Notes: a model not told the origin generated them from the sequence alone. A stretch of DNA of 64,000 bases from Carettochelys insculpta (GCF_033958435.1 NC_134161.1:13454001-13518000), one strand, 5' to 3'. Shown: positions 36,801 through 51,800, counted from the first letter of the stretch. Program-made: numbers and translations.

Positions 36801-39800
36801 AGCCTTAGGCACCTACTTGTTGAGTTACTTGAAGGTTTTGAGCTATTGCTCATGTTCCCAGTCTGTGACAGAGCTGGGAATTAAACTCTAATATCCAGCA
36901 CCCCTAAATACTGGACTGCCCTTCTTCCTAAGGATAAGGACCAGAGTAATTGTAGGACATGATTTCACAGTTGTAGCACTCCACTTCCTTAAATGAAATA
37001 CAGTGGTTGGAGTTTGGAATTGAGTGGCCATTTTGGAGCCGTGAGATGGACTAGCTCCTGTACAATTTTCTACTTTACAGCCATGTTCCTCAATCCCAAA
37101 ATGAGTAGCACCCCATCCTTCTGTTTGACTAACCTGATTTGGAAAAAATTGTCATTTCTGTGCATGCTCAGCTAGTGAAGAGATTGCAATATCTAGATTA
37201 GGGATGTAAAATCCCTTTTCACAGGTTAACCAGTTGGTTAGCCTACCATTTAACTGGTTAATCACTTGAAGTGGGAGCAGAAGAGGAAGAGCAGTCCAGC
37301 TGGGCTGGGCAGGAGCAGCCTCCTCAGTAGCTCCTCTAGATAGTCAGCTGTCTCAGATGGGGGCTACAGAAGACAGGGACTGCTTTGGCTGTGCTGGAGC
37401 ACCCCGTCAACTGTAGCAGCCCAGTGGGGCTGAAGCAATCCTCTACCTTCAACCATACCAGTTAACCATTATCTGTAACTCTTTAGAATGGGGCTAACCA
37501 GTCAGTCATTAACATCCTTCATCTAAGTCTACCTGTATTCATATGATACTCTTGTTTGATTTGAGTGAAGATGAGGCTGAAATGTCTCGGTTTTGGAGCA
37601 GTAAAGATTTCCATTTTTCTATGCTAATTTAAGAGATCTGTCCCATTAGGCCACCTTTTGCTGGACTGGTGGTGGTGGTTCCCATTTGCCTTAACTATGC
37701 AGTTGACAGGCTCACCCAGCTGCGAAGCTTGGCTCAAACTCAGTCATACTTTGGAAAGCAAAGGGGCATACAAAAGAGCTCCAATGTGCATGATAAAGCT
37801 TTCATTTTCACTTACTGGGCTGGCTGTAAAACCATATATGTATTCAGTTTCAAGTAAATGTGCAACTCACGTGCCTACGTTCTGTTTGTATTTGGCTTTG
37901 TACTGACTTGTCCAATTTCCAGCCACAGCCTGTTAAAATGAGTTACACAAAGTCAGTTTTTATGCCTTTTCTTTTTCTAATGAGAGAGAGAGAGAGAGTT
38001 AAGAAAATGGTCTGCAAAAAGAGTTGTGGAGGATCCCAACTCTTGCTCTGAAGTGCTGGCTTCCTGATAAAGTATTTGTTCTTTGCTGCTAAGGGTATGT
38101 CTGCACTACAGAAGCAATGCCTGACCCTTCCCTCTAATCTCCAGCACCAAGTGTCTGACCATGAGGCTAAAAACAGCAGTGTAGATGTCCCTGCTTGGTG
38201 AGATGGGTGGAGCAAAGCCAAAACACTTATTCTGCTGTTTTCTAGTCCATTGTGCTGGCCTGAGTCAGTTGACCTGGATTCTGAGATCTGCTGCTGTGCT
38301 TTTTTTTTTTTTGTTTTTTTTTGTTTTTGTTTGCAGTGACATTTAACCTAAGAATCTAGTTATTTCCCAGAACTGAACACCCTTTTAGTGAGGGTGGGTG
38401 CACTTTTATTAATTTAGATTAAATATATGGGCCTGTAGGTGTTGATGTGATCTTGCACTGTCTGATATCAGCAATTAAAACAAGGTTGAGAGTGTTTGAT
38501 GTAGAGACTTCAGCCTGCATAGCCCGATGTCATATTACTATTAAATATTTAACTGCTTGTTAAAAGGAAAGTAGGAAAAATAGTGAAGGTGTTCGTTACA
38601 CCTCACTTCTCGCAAGGCTTTCATTCCCCTTTAGCAGGGGATTCTTTGGGAGGAAACTCCCTTCTGACAGTCGTAGATCCCATTGAAGATGACGATGGTC
38701 TATTTTGGGGAGAAGTTTTTCAGTTGGAAATGGGCTGCTGTTCCTGGTAAAGGTTGGCCCTCTTTCCTGGAAAATTAAGACAGATGAAAGGAAGGAACAA
38801 TAGAGAGACAATGCACATTTTGATAGTGACTTTTACTTTCAGCCTTATTGCAGGAAACAAACAGGCATTGGCTAATCTTATTAGTGATTCTGAGACCTGG
38901 CCGACTTGAGCCAGCATCAGGCTGCTTTGCTTTTAGTTGTCTAGTATTGGCCAGTTAAACCAGGCTCTTATTGGGAGAGAGATGAGGAAAGAGAAGAAAT
39001 AAAGTGGGAATGGAAAAGGATGTATGTTGAGCCAAGCAGGGACAGGCTCTACCAATGTAGATGGTACTTGAGAGTAAGCTGGTGGAGGCAGTTGTAGTAT
39101 GTTTCTCTTTTTCGCTGTGGCTTGGCCTAGTAGGGACATAGCTAAGAATCAGGTGAGCGAGGGTCAATGAAGCTGTCATTCTGGATCCCAGGAGTGTGGG
39201 AGGTGGTAGCCATGATGGTGAAGCTTGCTCTTTCCTTTTCTTTCAGTCAGCAGTGTCGCAGGAGCCAGCTTTCCCAACCCCCGGGAGTGATGAGTAGATG
39301 AACCTATCTATCTATTGTGTCATCTAGTAATTTTGCCCAACTTCAAATATACTGGTTTTTGGTTCATTGATTTCTGGTCCCATGCTTCTCTTGTTCACTA
39401 GGCTTGATCTTAATGCTGTCCTTGAATTATATTAAGTTTCTATGTAGGTCTTTGTCTCCCTTTGCAGCTTTTCCCAACAGCATTTATGTAATAAGAATAC
39501 TGCACACGTTTGTACTTGCTTTTGCTGCAGTTGAGCTCACAATTAGGGTAAACTTGTAGGCCCCATTAGAAGTGCTTTGATTGATCAACAGCAAGGAGCA
39601 TTGTACGATGCAAGTCTCAGATATTTGTGTATTGGTTTGTCTATGTCATGAGATTTCCTACCCATTGTTTTGTTCTATTGCATGGGTTAGATGAGAAGCA
39701 TTAAATTGCCTATGGCCTGCCTGCAGTAAAGGCTTACATCACTGGAACTACCACTGGTGCTTCCTGAGTGTTGGAAGCATGAGGGAAGAACAATAAAACA

Positions 39801-42800
39801 TGATGCTTTAAGACAAGACCTTTTAACATGACCTCTGGCTTCCCTCTCAGGCTTGTTTAACAGAGGGGATGATCCTCCACAGTTACGGCATGCTGCTTCC
39901 CTGTGGGGTGGACCAGTTCCATGGCACAGAGTATGTATGCTGTCCTCAGTCAAAAATTGTGGATGAAGCTCTTTCCAAAGAAGATGATGATGAAGATGAG
40001 GATGAAGATGAAGACTATGACCTTTATAAAAGGTACATTTTCTGATTACATTTGTGCAGCCTGAGTTAATGTATTTGCTCATGTAGATGTTATGTCCTGT
40101 AGGACAGGGAGAATTTTTTTTGCGCTAGGAGCTGTGCATATTCATCATTGGTTTTGGTCTGGGTTTAAGCCCAGTTCGTGCTACAGTAATACATCTAGCG
40201 GTGAGGCCACTAGCTTGTTACAAGTAGTGATTCCTTCATGGATTGGGATGGGGAAGGAAACTTGTTCAGTTCTGGGATTTACAGGAAGGGAATTATCATG
40301 GATGTTGAGAAGTCATGCAGTTCACAGGAGGAAAAATGACTTCACAGCATACCTGTGAAATTGGTGCCTCCATCACTAGCCACTGAAATGTCTGTCTGGA
40401 AGCTGTACCAGATGCCTTGCTGTAAATGCTGTAGTCTTTAGTTAAGTACAGCTGACTGGGCAGAGGGTGAGAGCGCTTTTTAAAAAAGCCTTGGAGATAG
40501 AGGCTTAAAGAAGCTATGGCTCTACTACATGTAGCTGTAATGAGAACCCCTGTAGCTGCTGCTATTTGGATGGTCAACAGTGGGTACTCCTCACTCTTGC
40601 ACTTGTAAAAGAGAGAGAAGGCAAATCCTTATGCTTGTGCATCAAAGGTTGGCTGCAAAGTGACTAGTATTAACTTTTCCTCTTAATTATGTCACTTTAG
40701 TGAATTCCCAACTGTGCCAGATGTAGAAGACTTCACAGGAACAGCTGTGGAAGAAAATGAGGAGGAAGAGGATGAGGAGGAGGAAGTGGTGGAAGATCGT
40801 GATTACTATTATGATAACTATAAAGTAGATGATTACAATGAAGAGACCCCTACTGAGTCCCACAATGGCAGGTCTCTTTCTGAAAAGGAAATAATCAGTG
40901 ATGTTAAAGGTAAGTCTTACTCCACCGCCTTCCTGGCTCTTGCAGGCTGGCTGTCCAGTTGATATTTTAACTTTCTGCATAGTGTTTTCAATCGATCCAG
41001 CAGATTGACCAGTGGAGGCTTTATTTGCCACACCGGTCATCAGAGAAATGCTGATGCTTGTGTTTCAAGTGCTGAAGGTGACACTAACTCTCTAGAGCAT
41101 GGCCTGTATATTGCCAGTTAATGGTAGTCTTGTTGGCAGAAAGCCCAGTGGCTGATGCATAGAACAGGAATTTCCACAAGGGATAGTGTTGAGTCAGGAA
41201 ACAGGAGAGCCTAACTTTATTGGAGACCGTAGACAGCTTGGGTACTTCGCAGACTGGACTATCTCCCTCGCTTTGGGTAACCAGCTTTGATTTGTCTTTA
41301 CTGTAAATGCGGTCCCAGGAAATTAAAACTGTTGAGCTAGGTATCATCTGGTATAAATTTTGACAATAATGGAACTACACTGATTCACATCTGGCTTCTT
41401 GAACAGGATTGTTTCCAGTAGATATATCCCTTCCTGTTGAATTTTAAATATCCCAACCTCTGCATAAAATTTCTTTCGTGGAAAAACTCAACTCTGTACA
41501 TCCAACCCCGCCCATTTATCTAAATATATGCTGTAGCTTGTCAGCCAGCAGGTGCTTTTGCAGGAGAGCATCTGACAACTGTGGTGTGACTCCATACTGT
41601 AAATGCTTGTATTTTGAGTGTTTACCTGCTGAGGGAGAGGGAAGAGTGAAATTCAGTTTACTACAGGTGACTGAATCACTTCCAGCAGTTCCTATTTTAG
41701 GAGCAAAACTCTTGTTGGTAACATGCCAGCGTGCTGCAGATAAATTCATTGAAACGGTACTTAGATTGTGTATGTGGGGTTACCGTAGTTCTGCAGATGT
41801 TAAAATAGACTCAGAACAGTGTGACCTATGCAACTGGCTAGCTTCAAAAAGGTGTCTGTTCTGGAGATGCCCAATTTATTTCCCTCTACAGTGCCTCAAA
41901 GAAAGGAAGATGCCTACTGTAAGGGTAGTCCAGTTCTCTTTAGAATGGTTAAACTGTTACTAATCTGTCCAGCAGATCGGCAATCCTGCATCTAAACTGA
42001 GCCACTTGTGCTGACTACTTACTGCAGAGATGCCTATTTCTGTGTAAAACGCTCTATCTGTAATATTGTCTCGAATTCTCCTGCTTCATCCCCAGCTTTT
42101 TTTAAAACTCAAAAGCCCAGCTGCTGATTTACTCAGTGACACGTTCCATATCTGTTGCTTCCATTTTCCACTTGCTTCCAATCTGTGCATCTCTGAATTC
42201 AAGCCCTCACTCAAAGAAAGGAAATAGTTCTTTCACTATCGACTATCTCATGCAGAATGGAATGGCTTTTTTCATCATATCTTGAGCATTTTAAACAGTG
42301 CCCATTTTAAACCCTGTCATTGAGTCATATGGGGTATGGCCCTGCAACCTCTGAAATGTACCTGTACCCCAGTTCAGTGTTCTTCCACGCTTATGAGCTT
42401 TCAAGAGAACAGTTCTCTCAGATTATGATGGCTCCAGGCTGGGACGATGGCTCCAGTGTCCCAAGCTGCATTGCTTATGCTCTAAAGCAGCAGAGACGGC
42501 ACTTTCCTGAACTTCTGTTACAGCCTCGGCAGAGCACTGAAGGACACTTTCAAAAGTGCTTTTAAAGTAGAGTGAGTTAAGGAGCAGTGCTGCAGCAAAA
42601 TCTCTCACCTAGAGGCACCACTGACTTTGTATCTCTAAGCAAAGCCTGTACTCCTCACTGGCTTATGTTCTAACCCGTCTCCACACAGCTGTCTGCTCCC
42701 AGGAGGCGATGACAGGTCCCTGCCGGGCTGTGATGCCTCGTTGGTACTTCGACCTATACAAGAGAAAATGCATTCGCTTTATATATGGAGGCTGCGGAGG

Positions 42801-45800
42801 CAACAGGAACAATTTTGAGTCAGAGGAATATTGTTTGGCTGTGTGTAAAAAGATGAGTAAGTCCTGCCTGCCACTGGCCTTTTGCAGCAAGCACTGTCCT
42901 GTCTGGCATTTGGTGTTTCCTCATCATTGCTTAGGCCAAGTGATGATACCTGTGTAGCCTGTCCTGTTGGTTCTGGTGTCTGCAGCAGTTCTGTCTGTCC
43001 TTCTGCAGCAGTCTCCTCTTGTCTCTGTGCTTCTATAGAATTTTAGGTTTAAGTTTCTTCCTACAGATAGGGAGAGCTGATTTCCCAGCATGCGCAGACT
43101 GTCTCACCAACCTAAACCCACACTTGGCTTGCAAACTTAATGAACACAGGGCCCAATTATCCTCTTCTAGATTTATAGCAGTGACTGGGAAGCCTCTTTA
43201 ATCTCTATTCTTATTATGAAACTGTGCCACTTGTTTGTTCATCCAGCTGGTAGAAATCTCTTGCCAGTCAGAGTATCATATATCTGTTCAACCAATCGCT
43301 CTGGAAATGTAGACTTCTGGTCAGAAGTATTTCTTACTGGTACATTTTGGCACAAACTCCATAGTTGTGCAGAATTCTGGTTCCCACTGTCTGCTCCATT
43401 AGAAATACAAAAGGTGATTGAATCCCTGCCTCGGGTAGCTTACGATTGTTAGAATCAGTTTCTGCTGGCTTTTATGGCTGGTGATACAACTACCAAAAAC
43501 ATTTTAACCTGATCTTAATCTTACTGTTGAACTTCCAGCATGTCTACTTCAGCAGCTATGAAAGCCTTTTCAAAGGCTTTTTGTGTTATCTGGGGCTTGG
43601 CAGTCTGTGTATGCAGCCATAATCCTGTTTACAAAATGAGCTTCATGCGAGGTGCTTTAGACTGGGCTGATCTGACTGAGACAGAGGAATAAAAGCTGTG
43701 GCTGTCAGGAGCTTTTTGTACAAAAATTGTTCCTGTGCTGGAGGGATTTGGGGCTGGAAGATGAGGTCTGCATTTCAGTCTGGTTCAGAGGTGCTGTGTG
43801 CAGGCCCAGTATGCAACACATCTGGCTTTGGTACGTACATGAAGAAATAAATAATCCCCTGTTTTACAGTCTTGCCAGTGTTTCACCTAGTGACTTCCCT
43901 GTTGAACTGAAGTGGTGGATTCATGTGCCCGCTGGGACTCCATCTCCTATCCATTGCAGATGCTAGAGTGCAGAATGAAATAGAGCCTGTGCTTTTTGAA
44001 CTGTGCAGTCTTACCTTAAACATTAAACAGATGTCCCTCCTGCCTTTATTTTAAGGCTGCCTGTTTGATTTGAGGTGGTCTGTCACACTTGAAAATAAAT
44101 AAGGGCTAACAAGTGTTGTAGTCACTAGACCTCTCTATGTCTCTCTTTACCCATACAAGCTCTGATGCCCTAAGCTGTGTATGGCTGAGTATACCATAGC
44201 TGCCATGTTTGCCATGGTCCATTTGGAAAGGGCTTTGGGATGTATGACTTCATATCAGGATCAGGAGACTTCCTTGCCTTCCGGTTGACTGGAAAAGTTG
44301 AAGCCATTTTGCCCAGCTTCCTCCTGTTGCTGTCTTGTCTCGTTCCATTTGCCTATCAGTCCTGCCTGTTGGTGCGCCTCATAGGACAAGTAGGCTTGAG
44401 GTGTAAAAGCTTTTGCTGCATGGGAATGGGTTGCTCCTTGAACTTTACTGTGGGGGCATTCCCTGTGGTGACCTGGGAGTTCACTGAGGCTGCGTGGAGC
44501 TAGTTTGTCAGTGAGCAGCTAGTGCAGCAAATGTCCTCATCAGGCAGAGTCCAACTGGCATTACAAGGAAGAGAGAATTCTGCCTTTTGCAGTCCTAGCA
44601 TAGCTGTGTTTCTGGAAAACACTTGTCTTAGAATGAACTTGAAGACTGGACAGATGCTGGTGGTCCTAGTGCATTACTGTGTGCTTTGGGAATGTTGAAA
44701 CTTACTGATGTTGTACAACAAATTGTCAATTTAATGATCCTAAAACAAAGTCGTGGTAGGTAGTAGTTCAATGCACTGTCTGACAGAGGGTAAACTCTGC
44801 AGGTGTAAAGGTGCCTTTCCCTCCCCACCCCTTACAACCCTTATCACAGCAAGCTTAACCCAGGATTGTAGGAATTGTCTGAGCCACTCATTTTCTCTCT
44901 CCAGTTCCCCCTACTCCTGTACCCACTGATGATGTGGATGTCTACTTTGAAACCCCAGCTGATGACAACGAGCATGCCCGCTTCCAGAAAGCAAAGGAGC
45001 AGCTGGAGGTGCGACATCACAACCGCATGGACCGGGTGAGAATCTCGCATCACTTCATTTGGGGGATCTGCATCGTCAGTGGCTAGGCTTTACGGTTTCT
45101 GTCTGTGTGAGTCTTGCAACATGGCAGTGCAGCTTTGTGGTTAGGTTTTGTTTCTTTAGCTCATCTCTTGGGTGACAAAAGTCAGCTGGAGTAAAACTGG
45201 CTGCCCTTTGGGGTTGAGTGGTAAAATTAGGCTCTAGGTTTGAGACATCTGTTCATGATTATGGGTGTGCTGTACAGCAGCCGTTTTAGACCTCTCATGC
45301 ATAGCAATGCTGTCCTAGAATCAGTTTCCTTTGTCTGCAGTAAGAGCAAGTTAGCCTAGAAATACATGCATGAAATAATAATTTTTTTGTGCCTTGCTAA
45401 ACTGTGCTCCCCTTTGGCTGCTTAGGTGAAAAAGGAATGGGAGGAAGCAGAATTCCAAGCCAAGAATCTTCCCAAGGCTGAGAGGCAAACTCTCATTCAG
45501 GTAAGAGTTGAGACATCTAAGGGAAGAGGGAAGGGGTGTTTGGTGTTATTCCCAGATGTTCCATGCTTGGCATCTGTTCTGTGCCCCAGTCAGCTTGTCA
45601 GAGTTCAATCCGAAAAGCACAGTGAGTGAAGAGCAGTCCTCCCCTTACTTGGATGAACATAAAATAGAGAGAGAGAGAGAGAGAGAGCATGTAACGTAAT
45701 ATATTATGAACCTATAATAGAGAGAGACTGAGTTAGATCTTTGGATCTGAAAACTGGTAATAGTGCTGGGTTTTACAAGGTTTTTCTCCCTTCTCTAGCA

Positions 45801-48800
45801 GCAAAGTGGCAGGAGCATCAAGCACATAAGCAGCCCTGCTGAAAGGGAACGCTAAACCTCCTGCATTTGTTTTGCTCATCTGTGCTTACAAATGAGCCCC
45901 CAGTCTTATTCAGCCTGGCTCTGACTGTCTCTGTAGACATGGACTTCCTATTTGTGCAGATCTAGTAGGAAAAATCATGTGGTTGAAAATAAATGGCTTC
46001 CAAGCAAACTGCTGCACTCTGCTTTGTGATAATCAAATCTCCATGGAGACCTAGGGTTTAGCCCCACGAATTGGGTCTGTGATGGGTACGCAGTCTTCTG
46101 ACAGTTGACTGTCAAACTCATGCAAAACTAAGGACAGCTGTTAAATTTTCTTATAGTAGGCCAATGCCTTTTTCTCTAGCATGGTCTCTTCGTGTGACTT
46201 TTGTGGTTTGTGGGTTTTTTTTGTTAAAGCCTCTGAAGCCTGTATCATCTCTACCAATGTTATTCCTAGCTTAGGAAATAGTGCGTACTGAAACTTAACT
46301 CTGTGTTCCTGCTCTGGTCCATCTTGGTGGTGATAGTAATATCGCTACCATTGACAATGATGTACTATAGCCAGGGAGCTTGCCGTCTAATATTTTGGTT
46401 ACCTGGAGGTGGCCAGATGCCTTAGAACTAAACTGCTACGGTGTCTTTCATAAAATATCCCTGTGAGGGAAGGAGGTGCTATTTTTCCCCTTTTTTTTAC
46501 CAACAGAATAGGTGGATTCTTAAATGGTCAAATCTGTCCTAGAGCTGAAAATATTTATCCATATAATCTCATTCCAGGCCTAATGCTGTAGCTGCAAGAC
46601 TTCCTATCTTCTCCAGCAACTGTTTAAATTGTTAGAGTACCTTCAAAAGGCATATTGGGACCATCATTTGAATAGCACATTTTAAGTCGAAGTCAGTGTT
46701 AGCTGCCTTAGGCAGGGAGAGGGGGATGGGACCATCTCAGCACACTTGAAGGAATTAGATCAACAAGAGTAGGCATTCTTGCTAGGGTCATTCCTTCCTG
46801 TTGCTACTGTTCTGTAGCAAATGTGCACAAGCTCTGTTTCCTTTCCAGCACTTCCAGGCTATGGTTAAATCACTAGAGAAAGAGGCAGCCAGTGAGAAGC
46901 AGCAGCTTGTGGAAACTCACCTGGCTCGAGTGGAAGCTATGTTGAATGACCGACGTCGGATTGCCCTGGAGAACTACTTGGCTGCCCTGCAGGCTGACCC
47001 ACCACGAGTGAGTTGTGTTGGAGCATTTTGAGAGTGGCGCAAACAGGGACCACATTGGGGGAGATGGAAGTCTGGAATGAGCCTTGTGGGACAGAGGCGA
47101 GCCTGCTATGAAAACAGACTCTTTGGAAGCAGTGCCAGATCAAGGGAAATGGTACCAAAGGCCTATCAGCAGAGTATCTAAACTCATGGAGTGTTCTGGC
47201 TACTGTGTGGAAAATGGCGCTTAGATTGCTTTGCAAACATACTTTCTGTAAAAGGAGATTAAAATAAACGTTCTGCCTTGCAGTAAAACAGAGACCATTT
47301 TAGATGCTATATTTCAGTGTAATTGATGGAAAAATACTGTTCCTTGTGCCACCAATTGAATTTTAACTCTTCTTAAATTCTGCAGCCTCACCGCATCCTC
47401 CAAGCCCTGAAGCGTTATGTTCGTGCTGAGAACAAGGACCGTCTGCACACCATCCGTCATTATCAGCATGTCCTAGCAGTTGACCCAGAAAAGGCTGCAC
47501 AGATGAAATCTCAGGTGCAAAAAAAGTTTAAGGCAGGGGTGGGCAACCAAAACAACAAGAGACATTTTTTTTTTCAAATTCAGTTTTTAAAAAAAAAAAA
47601 AAAAAAATCTAATTCAAGAGCTGCAATACATCTAAATACGAGATGGTCGGTAATAGATAACGTCACACCATACTTTTTGTAATTCCTATTTTAAGAACTA
47701 TGCACACACCAGTGATTTTTAATGTGATACATGTTTACTGAAGGATGTTCACAAACTTCTTACGTATTCTGTTTTCTCATGCTTTACGTGTGTGTCTGGT
47801 CCATTGTCTTCTGGACTTTCACTCCCAAACCTTGTCTCTGTCTGGAGGACGCTAAGGGGAGTTAGCCAATGTTTCAAGATCACATATCGTTTGCTATTTA
47901 GATATAAATTGTTCTTTTTGGGGGCTTTTAGATGTCCACCATTTATTGAAAATCAGGAGGTTTTTGTTGTTTACTTTGTAATAATCGTGTTGGGAGCTAC
48001 ATGCGGCTCCAGAGCTGCAGGTTGTAGACCCAGGGTTTAAGGGAACATTGTTATTCCTGGAGTGGTACTTGGAGACTCTCTAGAAAAGCGTTCCACGGAA
48101 TTTCTCCTATCCCTGTGCTAATTAGCTAAGTAGCTGAGTACCTTAGCTTCACATCTTTGCATGCTGAAGAGGAACTCTCATTTCCCACTTTGAATACATG
48201 CTGGCTGTGGCTAATGATGCTTTCTTCTTCGAGTGGTCCCCGTGGGTGCTCCACAGTAGGTGTCGGGCTCGCCCAGGTGCCGCAGATGGGGAAAATTTTC
48301 AGCAGTCTCCGTCGGGTCACGCATGCGTTGATGCGCGCTGGTCCTTCGCGCGCCTTCGGTCACATGTGCGATGCGGTCCCCGCCAGTTCCTTTTCAACCG
48401 CCAATGGCTGCAGACGGATTCCACTCTGGCTCCAACGCCTGAGAAAGATAAAACTGTGTTTTTTAATTTTGTTAATCTTGTTAATAGTTTTAGTTAGTGT
48501 TGTTAAAGTGTTCCGTTTAAATGTAAATATAGTTTAAAACAAAAAAAAAAGAGAGAAAAGAAGACAGGCGGCCGCCCTAAGCGGTCTGCTGTCCCAAAAG
48601 TCGCGAACGTTATCTTTTCCAGGACTGATTAACATTCAAAGACTTAAACGCCCTGGCTGAGATGTCCTCGCCGGGGTTTAAGAAATTTGCGTCATGCCGC
48701 AAGCCCATGCCTGCCTCAGATGGGCATAGCGAGTGTCTTCGTCACCTCGGGGAGACCCACGTTCCACATAAGTGTCCTCACTGCTCCAAGCTCACAGCCA

Positions 48801-51800
48801 GAGCCAGAAAGGACAGGGAAATGAGGCTGAAGATGATTTTGTTTGATAAGGCCCTTCAACTTGGACTATTGGGGAAGTCCCATAAAGAGGTGCCCTCAGG
48901 GTCGCATAAGAGGAAGGCAGCTTCCCAAACCTCCTCTACACAAAAGAAAAGGAAGCTTTCCCCAGCTCGATCCTTGCCGGTAACACCTGCGAGCAGGACA
49001 AGTGGAGCACAGGGCTCTGACCCACGGGCTGCTCAAAGCGGGATGACTGTAGCGCATGCAGCTCCACCAGGGCCTCCGACCATTAAGCAGTTGGCACCGG
49101 GGGGCGCTGCAGGTGCTGAAATCGGCAGTACTGACTCCCATGGCATCGAGCCCTGCGGCACCGACGGCATCGGAGCAGGGGTACCCGGCGCGGGACCCAA
49201 CGGTGCTGGAGGAAGCTACCTGTGTGGCGCTGTGCACGGGGGCACCGAGCGTGGCACTGACAATGGTGCCGAGGTCCCCGGCACGGGAGGGGGCAGTACC
49301 TGCCTCCCAGGGATGGGGAAAAGCAAAAGCCAAACCCGGCACCACAGCCCATCCCTGGAGGTCACCGCGTTGCCGTTATAGCCTAGCTCCCCCCACCCGC
49401 AACCCGTGCCCGAGATACACTGGGCAGCAACTCCAATGGCCTGCTTCAGACCTCCATCCTCGTTCCTTCAACCACCGCCCCCCTGGCTCAGACAACATTC
49501 ACCAATCTCCAGTAGGGATCCCTATGAATACTATCACAGAGCATCTCTGCCACTGTCAGTGTCGTTACGGAGGTCATGCTCGTCTAGACCCCATGCGTAC
49601 GCTTTCAAATCATGGTCCAGGTCCCCATCAGTGGGCCCTTGCTCTGCTGTTATGGCCATCCTTACCATACTGAACACCAGCACAGGGGGTCCAGATCCAG
49701 GGGTAGATCCCCACCCACGCCTCGCCAACACCACTTCACACAGTCTCACTCCATGAGAAGAACACAGCCTTCCCAGGCGGACGTTGGTCCACAGGCCCTG
49801 GACCTCCCTTCTGAATCCTCAAAAGGCCAAGCATATGAACAAATCCAGAATCTGCGGAACTAGAGGGGGTATATCATAGTGACTCCTCTTCGTCCTCCCC
49901 AGTTGAGGGGGTTGTCCCCGGGGATATTCCCCCACCTCCACCCCCCCAGATGACCTTAGGCAATTCCAAGAACTATTCAAGAGAGTAGCACAAACACAGG
50001 ACATTCAAATAGCAGAGGTGCAGGAGAAACACCATAAAATCCTGAAAAATTTAAGACCCCCGGCTTCATCTAAAATCGCTATCCCACTAGATGAAGCAAT
50101 TATGGAATCAGCCACCAACATATGGCAGACTCCAGCCTCTACCCCTCCTACAAATAAGAGGGCTGATAAGAAATACTTTGTTCCAGCCAGGGGCATGGAA
50201 TTCCTGTTTTAGCCACCCCCAACCAAATTCCCTGGTAGTCGAATCATCACAGCAGAAATCCAAGACACCCCAACATAAATCAGGAGGGTCAGAAAAAGAT
50301 GTGAGGAAATTAGACAAGTTCAGTAGGAAGGTCTGTTCCTCCTCTACCTTACTACTCAGAATGGCAAACTATGCAGCACACCTGTCAAACCACAACTTCG
50401 ACAATTATTCCAGACTTACTTCCCTCATGGATTTCCTTCCAGAGGATGAGAAACCGGTGCTGAAAGTGATCGTCCAGAGGGCTACACGGCCTCATGAACA
50501 GGAGTTCAGGTTGCCCTGGACGTGGCAGCCACAGCAGTGGTAATGCGTAGGGAATCGTGGCTCCAGACGTCTGGCATTCCCAGAGATCTGCAAACAAAAA
50601 TCGTAGACCTTCCATTTGATAAACAGAAGTTATTCGCAGATTCAACTGACTCGGTCCCACACTCCAGCAAGGACTCGAGAACCACACTTAGGACCCTGGG
50701 CGCATATACCCCTCTGTACAGGAGGAAGAAGTTTTACCCCCCAGCAAAGGCGCTACGCTTATCAACCTCAGCGTACACAATACCAACGGAGCTATGACCA
50801 AGGGTGCCATCACCAGCAGCAACAGTATAGGGTCCCCAGATGACGCCCCCAGCAAGGTTGCGCACCCTCGGGGCAGGCCCTGAGACAGCAAGTTTGATGG
50901 GTATGTCGAGGACTGCAATATCAAGACCATCCCTCAATGCCAATCCCAGCACATGTTCCATCATCGGCTCAAACCGTTGTACTCCCAATGGCAAAACATC
51001 ACCACAGACAAATGGGTACTGGAAATTATAGCCACAGGATACATGATCCCCTTCCAATCACTACCTCCACCGAAACCTCCCACCCAGTCCTTCTTCAAGG
51101 ACCCCTCCCATGAGACAAGGTTAAAACAGGAGGTAGACCATCTCATGTTCATAGGGGCGGTGGAGAGATTTCCAGAACAATTCCAAGGGAAAGGGTTCTA
51201 CTCATGATACTTCCTAACAGAGAAGAAGACAGGAGGCTGGAGGCCAATCCTGGACCTACGGGCCCTCAACTGACATCTGCGCAAACAGTTTCAGGATGAC
51301 TACAATTGCCTCCATACTTACGGCACTGGACGATGGAGAGTGGTTTGCAGCCCTTGACTTGCAGGATGCTTATTTTCATATAACTATTCACCCGGCACAC
51401 AGATGTTTCCTCCGCTTCACAGTGGGCAGGGAACACTTCCAATACAGGGTTCTTCCGTTTGGTCTCTCTTCGGCGCCCAGAGTGTTCACCAAAACACTGG
51501 CGGTAGTATCGGCTTACCTACACAGACAGGGTGTGTTCATTTTTCCACACCTGGACAACTGCCTACTGAAAGGGGCCTCGAAGGCAGCGGTCCTGTGCAT
51601 GATACACATCACTAGAAACACATTCGCCTCGTTGGGCCTAGTTATCAACCTCTCAAAATCAAAGGCCAAGCCTATGCAGAATATAGAGTTCATAGGGGCA
51701 TGCATAGACTCTACTACATCAAGAGTATACCTGCCCGATGCCTGTTTCCACACCATCAAATCCCTGGTGCAAGTAGTGATGTACAGCCCCACAGTGCCAA

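Noticed and set aside
41478..41963. 161-codon open frame in intron 6
   Set aside because: No similarity recognised, lies between well-placed exons 6 and 7, and no matching splice phase; treated as chance.
42857..44904. APP-type 57-base exon after the Kunitz exon
   Set aside because: Not found; joining exon 7 directly to exon 8 keeps the frame and matches APLP2.
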